Notes under the pieces: generated by a model
Told to the model about the DNA's origin: nothing
Seen by the model: only the letters and a program-made list of their open reading frames with translations
The model's database searches: none
Source: Kingdonia uniflora
Taxonomy: Eukaryota; Streptophyta; Magnoliopsida; Ranunculales; Circaeasteraceae
NCBI GenBank assembly: GCA_014058105.1
Contig: JACGCM010002202.1
Span: forward strand, 248,001-312,000
Length of the DNA: 64,000 bases
Reading direction: 5' to 3'
Shown here: positions 18,574 to 29,504 of the stretch, piece after piece
Numbering within the stretch: the first letter of the stretch is position 1
How the letters are laid out: each line of letters starts with the position of its first letter
Made by a program: the position numbers and the translations under genes

Positions 18574-20970
18574 GGAGGAAGTTCATTTGAGGGGGAAAGT
18601 GATCGAGATGGAGAAGGCCTTGAGTCGAGCAAGGGATTTCATCAATCGTACTCAACAGGTACATAATAAACTTGAATATGAGAGAAGCCTTCATAAGTCA
18701 AATTTTGATAAAACCTTTAAGGAGTTATTCGAATTCAATATGGATATGGGAAGATAAAAATTGAGAGGGATGAGGTTTTACAAAAAGAGACCGATATGTT
18801 CATTTTACTTCAAAAATCCCTTAAGGATAAGCGATTCGTAAATGAAAGTGATAAGTTAGAGTGTCAAAGGTCATTATTGTCTTTGACGTTGTTCTTTGAG
18901 GCCGAAGTTAATAGTGAGCGGGGTTTGAAGGAGGCCTACTTAGAACTGCTTACCGAGAGGGACATAGTGCCCGACTCAGCTCGGGTGAAATTCTTAGCGT
19001 AAGAAGCGCGCAATCTCCATAGTAGAGAGGCCTAAAGATGCTCAGCTCGGGCTGGAGTATCCATCATATGGGGCGGTGTAGGTTCATTGCCTGATGGGCT
19101 TAACTTTTGTAGGGGCAGAGGGCAATGAGGATTATTTTCTTCAATATAAAAAATGAGGATAGAAAGATCCACACGCAATTAGAAAATGACTTGAGGCATG
19201 CTTGGGATGAACTGCAAGGGTCATAATGGTTGTCTGGAGGTGGAAAAGGTAGAGTGTGCCAGACTATTGCAGAACTCTAAGAGGAGAGTTACCTTGTTAG
19301 AAATGTCTGCAAGTATCCCAATCACGTTTGAAAGAGATAATTGCGCTAAAGTGGGGGAAACGTGCTGCCGATACGGACCACGAACGTCAGATGCCGATGT
19401 GATTGCATTTTATGGGTCAGAGCTCGAGAGAGTAGAAAATGAATTTAGGCGTTATATATCGAGCTGCGGTAAAGATGTGGAAGTAGAGAATAATAAGGTT
19501 GAAAATATGTGGTTTGCAAAAAGGGATGAGGGTGGGAGAGCCTCAAACTCAAAATGACGAGCTGAAGATACTGAGGAGGAGGAGGTCAAAGAGCTGTTGT
19601 CTCATACACGGCATAAGACCCGTCCGCAAGAGGTCGTAATTTTTTATGAACCTTTGCAGGTTGACGTTAGTGGTAGTAAGTGTGGTCACAGACCAACTAG
19701 ACTGTGGCATTTGGTTGTACGTTGCCTTCGTGTATTATATCTTAATGTTGTAACACATGTTGTAGAATGATGTCTTGTAGGAATAAATAAATGTTGATAT
19801 ATAAATATTGTCTCTTGTGATCTGCTCTTCTAGGTTGAGGACAAAGAGAATGACAACGTGGCTGCCGTATCTGCGTCAAATAAAAAATTGTCTACCAAGT
19901 TGCAGCAATGTTTGTTGTTGGTTGAAAGAAAGACATTGTTAAATTCAAGGCTTGAATCGGAGATGCTGGAGCTGCAGAGTCGGCTAAATGCTATGACTAT
20001 AGAGTTATCATGTAAGGATGCCGAGATATTGACTGTTAATAATGAATCCGAACAGTGGAAATAATCTCTGAAGAAGAAAAAGTCGGAGACCATGGTTGCG
20101 AATCAACAAGTGCTAGATGTCTTAAGTACGGTTGAAAAATAGAAGAATGATCTGTTGTATCATCAGTCGGTGATAGCGACTAATACGGATCTCTTAAAGA
20201 AGCAAGATTCTGAAATTCTTTATAAGCGTGAGCGCTTGAAAAGGTTGAACAGGGATTTACGTGAGGCTCAAGGTTTATGCCAGAGAAAGAACGACCGTGC
20301 CAAAAATCACGAGGAGGCATGTTCAAAGAGAGATCGAGAGCTTCGTGAGGTCATTGATAAGTGTAATTCGCAGATCGCTGCTCTTGATCGGGACAAGCAA
20401 TCTCTGGTGCAGAAGTGCATTCAAGGTAATGAAATTTTATGGAACTTCATGCGAAGTATAGCGAGTCGCAGAGGGTGATGGACGCCGCTAAAAACGAGAT
20501 CAATTATTCAAGGAAGTTATATAAAAAAAACTAGACCGTCTGAAGCAGGAAATGGAGCGCAGTCTGCAAATAACGAGGCAATATAGAGGCTCGTTGTTAC
20601 AGGAGAAAAAATCTCTAGAAGTTCGCTGTTAAGAGCTTGTCGACGAACTAACAAGGTGAAAACCAAATTTTATGAAGCTACGCTTTTGACTTTGGAAAAT
20701 ATTACGTTGCGTTCTATGGCTATGCTGCATGTTGATGTAGAGAAATTTTGAACAGAGCGTGGGTCGATATTGGCTGCTACAACTGAATATGTCACGGAAT
20801 ATGACTTGCAGCTAGCACGATTATTCTATATAGATAATTTGATGCCGAGGGTTACAGAACTGTTGAATGCACCTTCTACTGGAGTAGATGCGACTAGCCT
20901 TTCCCCTGTTTTACTTTCATCTAAGCCCGGGGAGAGTTCGAATGTTGTATCCCCAAAGTGTGAGCAGTAG
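18574..20970 (+). pseudogene. Antisense gene of element A, tail: long coiled coil
   Basis: Consecutive open stretches in shifting frames encode charged heptad-type sequence with no other domain: 'VIEMEKALSRARDFINRTQQ' (18574-18657, preceded by an AG acceptor and followed by GTACAT), 'KLECQRSLLSLTLFFEAE', 'KKLSTKLQQCLLLVERKTL', and 'KRLNRDLREAQGLCQRKNDR'. A Ser/Pro-rich end closes near 20970. Element B's tail (46024-44244, minus) is also a coiled coil with a comparable short exon at its start. Many stops and frame breaks make this copy a pseudogene. A role in capsid or chromatin binding cannot be told from sequence. Confidence 0.55.
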
Positions 20971-21229
20971 TTCTATGAGAAGAAATGTAAGTATGTCTTG
21001 GCTGTAAAAAAAAAGTCATATGTTGTTGTTTATCTCTATGTATAATCGAATTTGGTGATCCAACGAACGATCATATAAAGATTTAATGATGTGGTATTGT
21101 AACTCAGTTTGAACTGTATAACATGTATAAGTCACTTTGAACAAATCAATAAAGACTGTTATGAGATATTTGAAGGTCGCATTATTTCCAAGTCGAATTG
21201 ATTGTCTCAATAAGCAACTCTCTGTATGT

Positions 21230-21910
21230 AGGTCCCCGTTATGGGTCGATCTGAACGATCGTGCTGGGACATTCAATATTGCATAGCTGAGTGACGTCTT
21301 TGCCAGATCGAATTGAATGACTCAATATGCGATCCTTGGAGAGCGCGTATATAGTTGAAGAGCTATGAAGCAGATCCCAGTTATAGGTCGAGCGTAGCGA
21401 CCATGATGGAACCTGTATTGAGTATTGCATAGCTAAATAGAGTCTTTGCCAGATCAAATTGAATGACTCAATAAACGATCCTTGGAGAGCGCGTATATAG
21501 TTAAAGAGCTATGAAGCAGATCCCGATTATAGGTCGAGTGTAGCGACCGTGATGGGACCTGTGCTAAATATTGCACAGCTAAATGACGTCTCAGCCAGAT
21601 CGTGTATCTATTTAAAGAGATATGAAGTAGATAACGGTTATAAGCCGAGCGTAGCGACCGTAATGGGACCTGTGTTGAATATTGCATAGCTAAAATGACA
21701 TCTCAGCCAGATCGAATAAGCGATCCTCAGAGAGTGTGAATATATTTAAAGAGCTATGAAGCAGATCCCAGTTATAGGTCGACCGTAGCGACCGTGATGG
21801 GACCGGTGTTGAATATTGCATAGCTAAAATGGCGTCTCAGCCAGATCGAATAAGCGATCCTCGGAGAGCGTGAATAAATTTGAAGAGCTATGAAGCAGAT
21901 ATTATAGTAG
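21230..21910. repeat. Tandem array between pol and the antisense gene of element A
   Basis: About five copies of a unit of 111-146 bp. The landmark ATGAAGCAGAT follows AGAGCT at 21365, 21511, 21622 (variant), 21756 and 21890. Other recurring pieces are TATAGGTCGAGCGTAGCGACC, TATTGCATAGCTAAA and GCCAGATCGAAT. Units differ by insertions and deletions. The array lies just downstream of pol (minus strand), in what is element A's 3' non-coding region. Confidence 0.85.
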
Positions 21911-22018
21911 GAGGTCGTTTTGAACAAACAATATGGAGATGAGTACGATGTTGAAATAGATTTGCAGCATGATGATGAAAATTTGCTTTATTTATCGAAA
22001 TCTGAAGTTACAGCCTGT

Positions 22019-23430
22019 TTAATTTCGATACAGCTTCAGTCGGCGGGTATTCCAAGGATTAGGTACGGGCACTCCGTCATGTGTACTAAGGTCGTAAGAT
22101 CCTAAACCGCTTGCGCCAGTTACGATGAATGGACCTTCCTAATTATCTGCTAACTTCCCCGCATTAGGCGCTTTGCGATGTTGGGGGATTTCCCTGAGAA
22201 CAAGGTCCTTGATTTTGAATTCTCGATGTCGAACGCGCTTGTTATAAGACAGTGATAAAGCAAGTTGATATCTTCCCAGATTTACAATGGCTCTTTCGCG
22301 TGTTTCTTCGATCATATTCAGGTTGCATGCGATCTGAAATTCGTTTCCTTTATCTGTCATCTCGTGATCGTGTATTGGGTGATGGTACTGAGTGGGTATT
22401 ATGGCTTCCGTTCCGCAGGCCAGTAGGAATAGAGTACAACCTGTTGCTGTTCTTGGAGTTGTTCGATATGCCCAAAGTACGTGTGGTAACTCGTTCACCC
22501 AATTCCTTTTTTTGTCATCTAAACGTTTCTTGAGTCCATCCACAATCGTTGGATTAATAATTTTAGCTTATTCGTTTCCTTAAGGATAGTAAGGGTTTGA
22601 TGGGGAGTGAATGATATTGTGTTGATTGAGGAACGCGATGATTTTGGCGCCAATGAACTGTGGTCCATTATCGATTCTGATAAGATGCGGTCTGCCGAAA
22701 TGAATGATAATGTGCTCCCAAATGAATCTGATGACTTCTTCTTCTCGTGTCCGGCACAAAGGAACTCCCTCTACCTATTTAGTAAAGTAGTCCGTAGCGA
22801 CAAACAAATACTTTCATTTTCCTGGTGTTGTAGGAAATTCTCCTACGAGGTTGAGAGCCCATCGTCGGAATGGCCAGGTGACTTGGCTTGAGTGTAGTTC
22901 GAGCGCTGGGGCTCGTATCTTCGGACCATGATGTTGGCAAGCGTCACACTTGCGTGCGTACTCGATCGCTTGAGCTTTCATCTTAGGCCAAAATATTTCT
23001 TGCGTTAATGCTCTGTTAGCAAGAGATCGACCTGCAGCATGGGACCCGCATGTGCCTTCGTGTAGATCGTGCAAGAATTGATGTGCTTATTTTTTAGATA
23101 GGCAGAGGAGGTATGGACCAGTGACGGATATTTTGTAGAGGAGGTTGTCTCGGACCATATATCTTCCTGCATTATCGATTAATCTCCACGTTCTGTAGGA
23201 TCTTCTGGGAGTGGGCCATCGAATTTGTTGTGGATTCCAATATATCTGATGAAAGGCTGTCTTCAATCACTTTCGATCTCCTTGTTGCCCCCAGTATTGG
23301 TGGCGTTGGCTACGGTGGCATTAATACTGGGGTTAGAAATGACGTCGATCGTAACTATGTACCTCGCAGGTGACGTTAAACTATGGTAGGGGACCAAGTA
23401 TGTCGAGATCTAGAGCGGTCACGGTATTAT
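22019..23430 (-). pseudogene. Pol remnant of element A: integrase
   Basis: Minus-strand frames give the integrase of a Tat-lineage gypsy. The HHCC zinc-binding region is clear ('HDLHEGTCGSHAAGRSLANR', 'ARKCDACQHHG'), then 'WPFRRWALNLVGEFP' with the first catalytic position changed from D to N. Further on come 'NELPHVLWAYRTTPRTATGC' and a C-terminal 'SYNKRVRHREFKIKDLVLRE'. An in-frame stop lies inside 'AGKLADN*EGPF', after which similarity to gypsy pol ends continues to a stop at 22019. Upstream of the zinc region, 'DGPLPEDP' and 'IDVISNPSIN' match element B. It breaks off near 23430. Confidence 0.85.
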
Positions 23431-25889
23431 TAACACATGAGATGACTTGAAGGAGTTGAAGACAAAATTATTGCCCGAGAATGATGAGTTCAATGCTTTA
23501 AGGAGTTTAAAGCGACTGAAGCAAATAGGTAATGCCTATGATTATGTCAAGTGGTTCTCAACACTGATGTTGGACATCCACAACATGTCCAAAAAGGATA
23601 CGTTGTTCTGTTTCTTATAAGGTTTGAAACTATGGTTCCAAACTGAAATGTAAAGGCAACGGGTTCAAGATTTGGCATCCGCAACGGCCTCAACTGAGCA
23701 CATTAACGACTATACTCCTATGTCGGGTGAACGTCGACTGACTCAGGTTTAGTCTACATCCCAGTCACAACAAAGATATGGATCCTCCTATAGTTACAAT
23801 AGAGGCAGAAATGGGGGTTACTAAGCTAGAAGAGAGGAAGACTAAGGCCAGAGCCAGGGCCATGGCCAAGTCAGAAGTGGTGGAGCAAGTACAAGCAGTG
23901 CCTCGAGTTCGAATCCCTGTAGGGAGTACCACATGCCATACTACAATAGTAACGCCTCATCCTCATTCAGGTTTTAAGGACGTCCAGGGAACTTAAAGTA
24001 TTTTCTTTGAGGTGGGAATCACAAGCCTTATCAATGTCGTCATAATACGGCATTGAATGCCCTATTAGCGTCGCAGGGAGAGTGGGCCAATGACACCATG
24101 CCAGGAGGTGATGGCGATGAAACTCATATGGGTTCACTTCACTTACTCAATACAGTGACCACTCAGTTGGCAAAGACTACTCCTAAGAAGGGACTCATGT
24201 ACGTGGACCTCAGTATTTATGGGTGGAGCACTGTGGCGATGGGTGATACAGGTGCTACCCGTAGCTTTATAGCCATTCAAGAAGCGGATCATTTGGGACT
24301 GCATTTGGTGAAGGATTCTAGCATGATGAAAGCCGTTAACTCAACCGCAATGCTGATATATGGCGTTGCCAAGTTTGTTCCAGTTTGGATGGGACAGTAG
24401 AGTGGGAATGTTAATCTTCTAGCAATGACGTTGGATGATTTCAAGATTATTTTGGGGATGGACCACAAAGTAGTGCCGATGCCATTTGTAAATGTCTTGA
24501 GGATCTTTGGTGATAATCCCTCAATCATACAGATGTACACACACAGAGATGAGGGCAGAATATTATCAGTTCTTCAGTTGGAGAAGGGACTAAAGCGAGG
24601 GGAGTTGACTTACCATGCTACCTTATAGTTGGAGCCAGATGATCAGAATCACAGTGCAATGCCGAAGAAAGTCTCCCAGGTATATACTGAGTTCCAAGAT
24701 GTGATGTTGAAGGAACTGCCAGAGGTGTTTCCTCAACGAAGGCATATTGATCATCAGATCGAGTTAGTATCTAGATTCAAGCCTTCTACTTAGGGATCGT
24801 ATAGGATGAGTCTGTCTGAACTAGCAGAACTTCGCAAGCAACTTGACAGATTGTTAGAATCGAGCTTTATTCACCCTTTAAAGGCGTCATATGGTGCCCT
24901 GGTCTTATTTATGAAGAAACAAGATGGAAGTCTGCGATTATGTGTCGACTATCGATCCCTGAACAAGGTAACAGTGAAGAACAAATATCCAATACCGCTC
25001 ATTGCCAACTTATTTGACCAGCTTACATCTGCAAAGTACTCCTCAAAACTGGATTTAAGATCGGGTTACTATCAAGTCAGGATTGTTACCGGGGATGAAC
25101 CGAAGATGATATGTTTCACTCGATATGGGGCATATGAATTTATTGTCATGCCATTTGGCCTGACCAACGCTCCTGCAGTATTTTATACTCTTATAAATGA
25201 GCTCTTCCATAAGTATATTGACAAGTTTGTGGTGGTGTACCTGAATTATATAGTTATCAACAGTCGTACTATGGAAGAACCCTTGACATCTTCACTTAGT
25301 ATTACAAGTCCTACGACAGAATCAGCTTTATCTTAAGTTAGAAAAATGCTCATTTTCCCAGGAACAAGTTATGTTTCTTGGACACATTATTGGCAAAGGA
25401 CAGATCCGTATGGATATGGAAAAGGTGCACGCCATTAAGGAGTGGAAAGCTCCTATGGAGGTTACTGAAGTTCACTATTTTCTTGGCCTCGTAAACTACT
25501 GCTGTAGGTTCATCGAGGGATATTCGAAGCGCGCGACACCCCTTACAGATCTTCTCAAGAAGGACTTATCTTGGTCATGGTCTGAGAAATGTCAAACAAC
25601 ATTTGACGACCTGAAGCATGCGATGATTAACGACCCAGTCTTAGCCCTGCCAAATATTACCAAGCCATTTGAAGTACATACTGATGGGTCTGATTAAGCT
25701 ATCGGTGGATTGTTGTTATAAGATGAACATCTGATTGCATATGAAAACAGAAAGCTGAATGATACAGAGAGGCGATATTCAGCACAACAGAAGGAACTCC
25801 AAGCTATTGTGCATTGCCTGCGAGTATGGTGACACTATTTATTGGGAATGAAGGTTCTGGTGAAGACCAATAACAACGCGGCAAGCCAT
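23430..25889 (+). pseudogene. Ty3/gypsy fragment: gag, protease, reverse transcriptase, RNase H
   Basis: In order: a gag segment (23440-23720; 'ELKTKLLPENDEFNALRSLK', 'YVKWFSTLMLDIHNMSKKD'), a low-complexity Ser/Arg region, and a protease with 'AMGDTGATRSFI' (near 24235). RT follows from about 24806 ('[20 protein letters not shown]', '[14 protein letters not shown]', '[12 protein letters not shown]'). Then comes RNase H (25371-25890; 'FLGHIIGKG', 'LVNYCCRFIEGYSK', 'FEVHTDGSD'). Internal stops occur in gag, after the protease and in RNase H. The RT catalytic YxDD has become YLNY, so the enzyme would be dead. Integrase and both LTRs are missing. The left edge abuts element A; the right edge at about 25889 abuts the gag-only element, mid-RNase H. 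Confidence 0.85.
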
Positions 25890-28576
25890 TTAGTGGTTTT
25901 GAATAGTTGTCTTGGCTAAAACTCTATTAAAACACACTTTAAGGTTAAGATCACCATTTTACAAGGTAAAATTAGGATTTGACGCTTAATAGGATCTCAT
26001 TAGTATAAAGCCATAAATAGGGTTTACTAATAAGTAATGATTGGGAATTATGTACTTCATTGCGCTATATACTATGAACCACAAGTAATGATTGGAAATT
26101 ATGTACTTGAAAATGATTTCATAAGTAATTGGATATGAACAAGGTTCACCTACAAGTAATAATTAGGAATCACTGACTTCAATACTATGAATTATATTTA
26201 TGCAAGGAATGTTTATCATGAAATACTATTGGTATTGATCTGCATACATAATAGATGTTGGTGACACTCAGAACATTGAGTACTTCTCATACTGTAATTT
26301 CTATTTTAGGTACCAATAAACTTGACCTGTATGGATACTAAAATCCATCTGCTAGTGCAGAATCTTGAAAAGACTATTGCTAAGCACAATGAGTCTCTAA
26401 ATAACAAAGTAGGAACTTTGTTTGGCACCCTCGCCTCCATATTCAGGAAGGCCTAATAATGGATTTCCTTATACTATGATGGTATTATACAACTGCGGCA
26501 GAATTTGTATTCGGCAGTACAACTCTACTATAATCTTACATGGAGAAATAGTTAAAATAAATAGAGATATTGAGAATATTCTATTATATTTTTTATGCCT
26601 CAAATATTGTGCTTCCGAGGCAACATTTGATAGATCACTGTGCACGCTGACCTAATTCAAGTTTTTCTCATTTGTGAGCAAAACAATGAGCTACTGGTTA
26701 GGAACGTCAAGCTTATGCCTACTAAGAGTATGTGACAGAGTCACACAATGTTGGGTCTAGTGACAGGTGAAGCTGCGGACAGGGTGTCACAGCCATTACT
26801 AACCTAAGACAGGGGGAACAAGAAATGTACCAATAGACCAATATCGAATTGGAAAAATTCTAAAATGGATACGAGATAGTCGGGTACGGGATTGCAAGGT
26901 ACCCCATACGATCCAAAGAGATCAGCTCAAACTTATTACGCGATCGCAGCTGGCACAGACCTCCATTCGGAAGAGTTTGTGGCCATAGATTTCTAGCATT
27001 ATACCAATGCAGCTTTGGATCAAGTTTTAAGAATGAACAGTGGCAAATTTTTAGTAGATGAATGATGTCACCTAGAGAGCATTGTCAAGTAGTAACTTTA
27101 CATATTGCATAGTAGTAATTTTTCTTTATTAGTTTTATCATTGGCTGAGTTGGGAACTCTTCAGTGCTTAGTTTAATACAATGTTCGTGACATGTACTGG
27201 TTTGGCATACCATTTATGAAATTGTTCTCTTTAATTTTCTCTTGTGAATTTAGTGTTTGGGAAGTAGTTAAAATCCATATATGATAGTTGATCTACTATA
27301 TACAACTTGCCTATGGATCAATTTGCTCATTGAGCATGACCGATAATCGGATGAGTGAAGACACATGTCTAAGAGACATTAGTACCGCGCACTCGATCCT
27401 TTTGAGATACGAATATCTTTTTTATCTAACATTGTGCATCGGGGATGACACAAATATCATTGCCACGACCAACATGATAGAATGTACTGAGTGAGCCACG
27501 TTATTACTCTTTGATAGTACGATACGGGGTATCTAGTCTACTTTATAGATCAATAAATCTAGCCAAATATTTTTGAATTTAGGGAGATACATGATAATAC
27601 TTATTACGTAATGACTATCAGAGAAAATGACAGACAAGGTTTTGTGCATTCACTCTATGTCTAAAAGTTATAACACGTTATTGGAATAGTTTCCAACACA
27701 CTCCTCAGGGATCGGATAGTGAGAAAGATTATCAAAATTACATCTCAACTTTCCTTAAAAGGAAAGAAGATCCAGAGAGTGTACGTATAACGATTGCTTT
27801 CGAGGAAAGTTTATTATTTCATCCTAGTATAACCAAGGTGGAGTGGGATCTCCAACCTTTACTTCAAACGCATTCATGGAGACACATGTCGACCTATTCA
27901 TCTACATTGTGACCAACTTGAATATTTATGGCCATAATAGATGTATCTAGAAGATGGTCTTACGTTTGCCCATTATTAAAATCTAGTAATGCAACGTTAG
28001 CACGACTTCTTACTTAGATCATTCGATCGCAGGCTCAGTTTTGGGATTAAGCGATCAAAGTTTATCGATGCGACTTGACGGGGGCTTGGGAGTTGGTCTC
28101 ACAAACTCTTGATGATTATTTTACCGCTTAATGGGATAGATGATTAAGTATCGTGAGTACCCCATACCATACCCAACTCGGGATGGGCAGAGAACATAAT
28201 CAAGCGATTTAGAAAAATTGTTAGGCTATTGTTATTATAATCACAGCTTTCGGCTAGTGTATGGGATATGCATTCTTGCTTCCACAACACTGATTTGGGT
28301 TCATCCCATAGCAAATCATCAAATTATTTTTTCCCAAAAACGTCTAGTAACTGGGTCGGAGCCCTGTGTTGCCCATCGACAAACATTTGAATGTTTTGTA
28401 CAGGTGCCAATCACACCACAATATATGAAGATGGGACCCTCAACGTCAGCCTGGTATTATGTGGGTTATGATTCACATTTATCGCTGGATATTTGGAACC
28501 CACTAGCGACGTATATACTGCAGGGTAGATAATTGTCACTTTGATGAGACGATATTCTCAGCATTGTAGGGAGATA
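25890..28576 (+). mobile_element. Non-autonomous copia-like element, copy 1 (internal region)
   Basis: From TTAGTGGTTTT at 25890 the sequence parallels the copy starting at 29505. It has an AT-rich leader (to about 26260), a heavily decayed gag (near 26640-26720, 'LICEQNNELL' matching 'LISEQNDELL' of copy 2) and a 1.4-kb non-coding region (27186-28576). It ends in a purine-rich stretch before the LTR at 28577. No protease, RT or integrase was found. The gypsy RNase H is cut where this copy begins, so any left LTR is lost. Confidence 0.6.
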
Positions 28577-28622
28577 TGACAGTCAATGTTGAGGATGTTC
28601 CTAAGAGGTCTTGGAAAACACC
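27186..28622 (+). repeat. Long direct repeat, copy 1 (copy 2 at 30872-32252)
   Basis: About 1.4 kb of non-coding sequence is repeated in the same orientation about 3.6 kb downstream. Shared blocks include AGCATGACCGATAATC, GACATTAGTACC, CACTCGATCCTTTTGA, TACCCCATACCATACCCAAC and GAGATATGACAGTCAATGTT. It is the 3' part of a retroelement internal region rather than a gene. Confidence 0.85.
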
Positions 28623-29504
28623 ACACGTCACTGGAATATTCATCTCGGCCACCAGAATATTCCCCGGCAGTGACACGTGGCAATGACATGTGTGACACGT
28701 GTGCGTATGTGACGTGTAGTGCACGTGCGAGGAACGTGAGACTGAGTCGGACCGGTTCAGACCAGTCAACCAGGTCCAGGCCTTGAACTAGACCGAGTCA
28801 AACCGGTCCAGACACTAAAATGGCTATTAATAATTTTTGGCCAAATTGAGCCTAATTTCTTTTACAAAATTCCTATTAACTGGACCTACCCCGTGGGGGA
28901 CCCATTTTAAAAAAATTTATGAAAATATTTTTAATTTTTTTTGGGAATAGTTGTCTAGTATAGGAGCATTGGCTCACTTATCTGTGATATACGTACAGAG
29001 TGAACTACCTATTTAAGTATCTTACGATAGTTTATAGGATATTACTGGTATGCCCCTAGTATACTAATTATCATGATCGGGGATCATAGATAATACAAAA
29101 CTAATACTAATTTAGCATACGACTATGAATTATATCTAAATCACAGTTAATTGTTAAGAACAAATTACTCGAGCTCAATTGGGAATTGACTTAGTCTTAT
29201 TTCTAAAAACTTAGTGTCTGATAAACTAATTTTTCGTATCTAGGTGCAATTAGATGTTACAAAATAACATTTAAAGGTATATAGGCATTAATAGCACCCT
29301 ATAGTACCCTAGAATGTTAGTTCAAAGACATGTTTAATTAACCAATCTTGTGAACCCAGCTAACTTTGAGATAGAACCACTTGTCAGCTAAATATCTAAT
29401 ACCCCTTATATTCATAGCAAATGGATCATTTGGCTAGAATATACCTACTTTATAGAACTTACGGGCTTAGAACACTCTAGTTCTCATAATAAGGATAACA
29501 TACA
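28577..29504 (+). repeat. Putative LTR shared by two tandem gag-only elements
   Basis: A 928-bp block with TG..CA ends lies between the purine-rich end of copy 1 and the leader of copy 2. Its first 45 bases recur at 32204, after copy 2's purine tract (GGGGGGAGATA), which supports the start. The 5' part is rich in ACGTG-type cores. The right end at 29504 is set by where the leader homology with 25890 begins. No tRNA primer site was recognised. Confidence 0.5.

Larger units (their letters stand above)
13679..23430 (-). mobile_element. Element A: truncated Tat-lineage Ty3/gypsy retrotransposon
   Basis: Reading on the minus strand from right to left, the element has the end of pol (integrase, 23430-22019), a tandem-repeat array (21230-21910), a divergent gene on the plus strand (about 14743-20970), a polypurine tract (14464-14448) and the 3' LTR (14447-13679). 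Gag, protease, RT, RNase H and the 5' LTR are missing; the break near 23430 abuts another gypsy. Its integrase, antisense gene and LTR all match element B at 37904-51542, so the two belong to one family or to close families. The pol end contains an in-frame stop and frame breaks. It is immobile alone. Confidence 0.85.

Noticed and set aside
21230..21910. Possible CRISPR-like array (repeats with variable spacing)
   Set aside because: Repeat units themselves vary and are over 100 bp, inside a plant retrotransposon; it is a tandem array.
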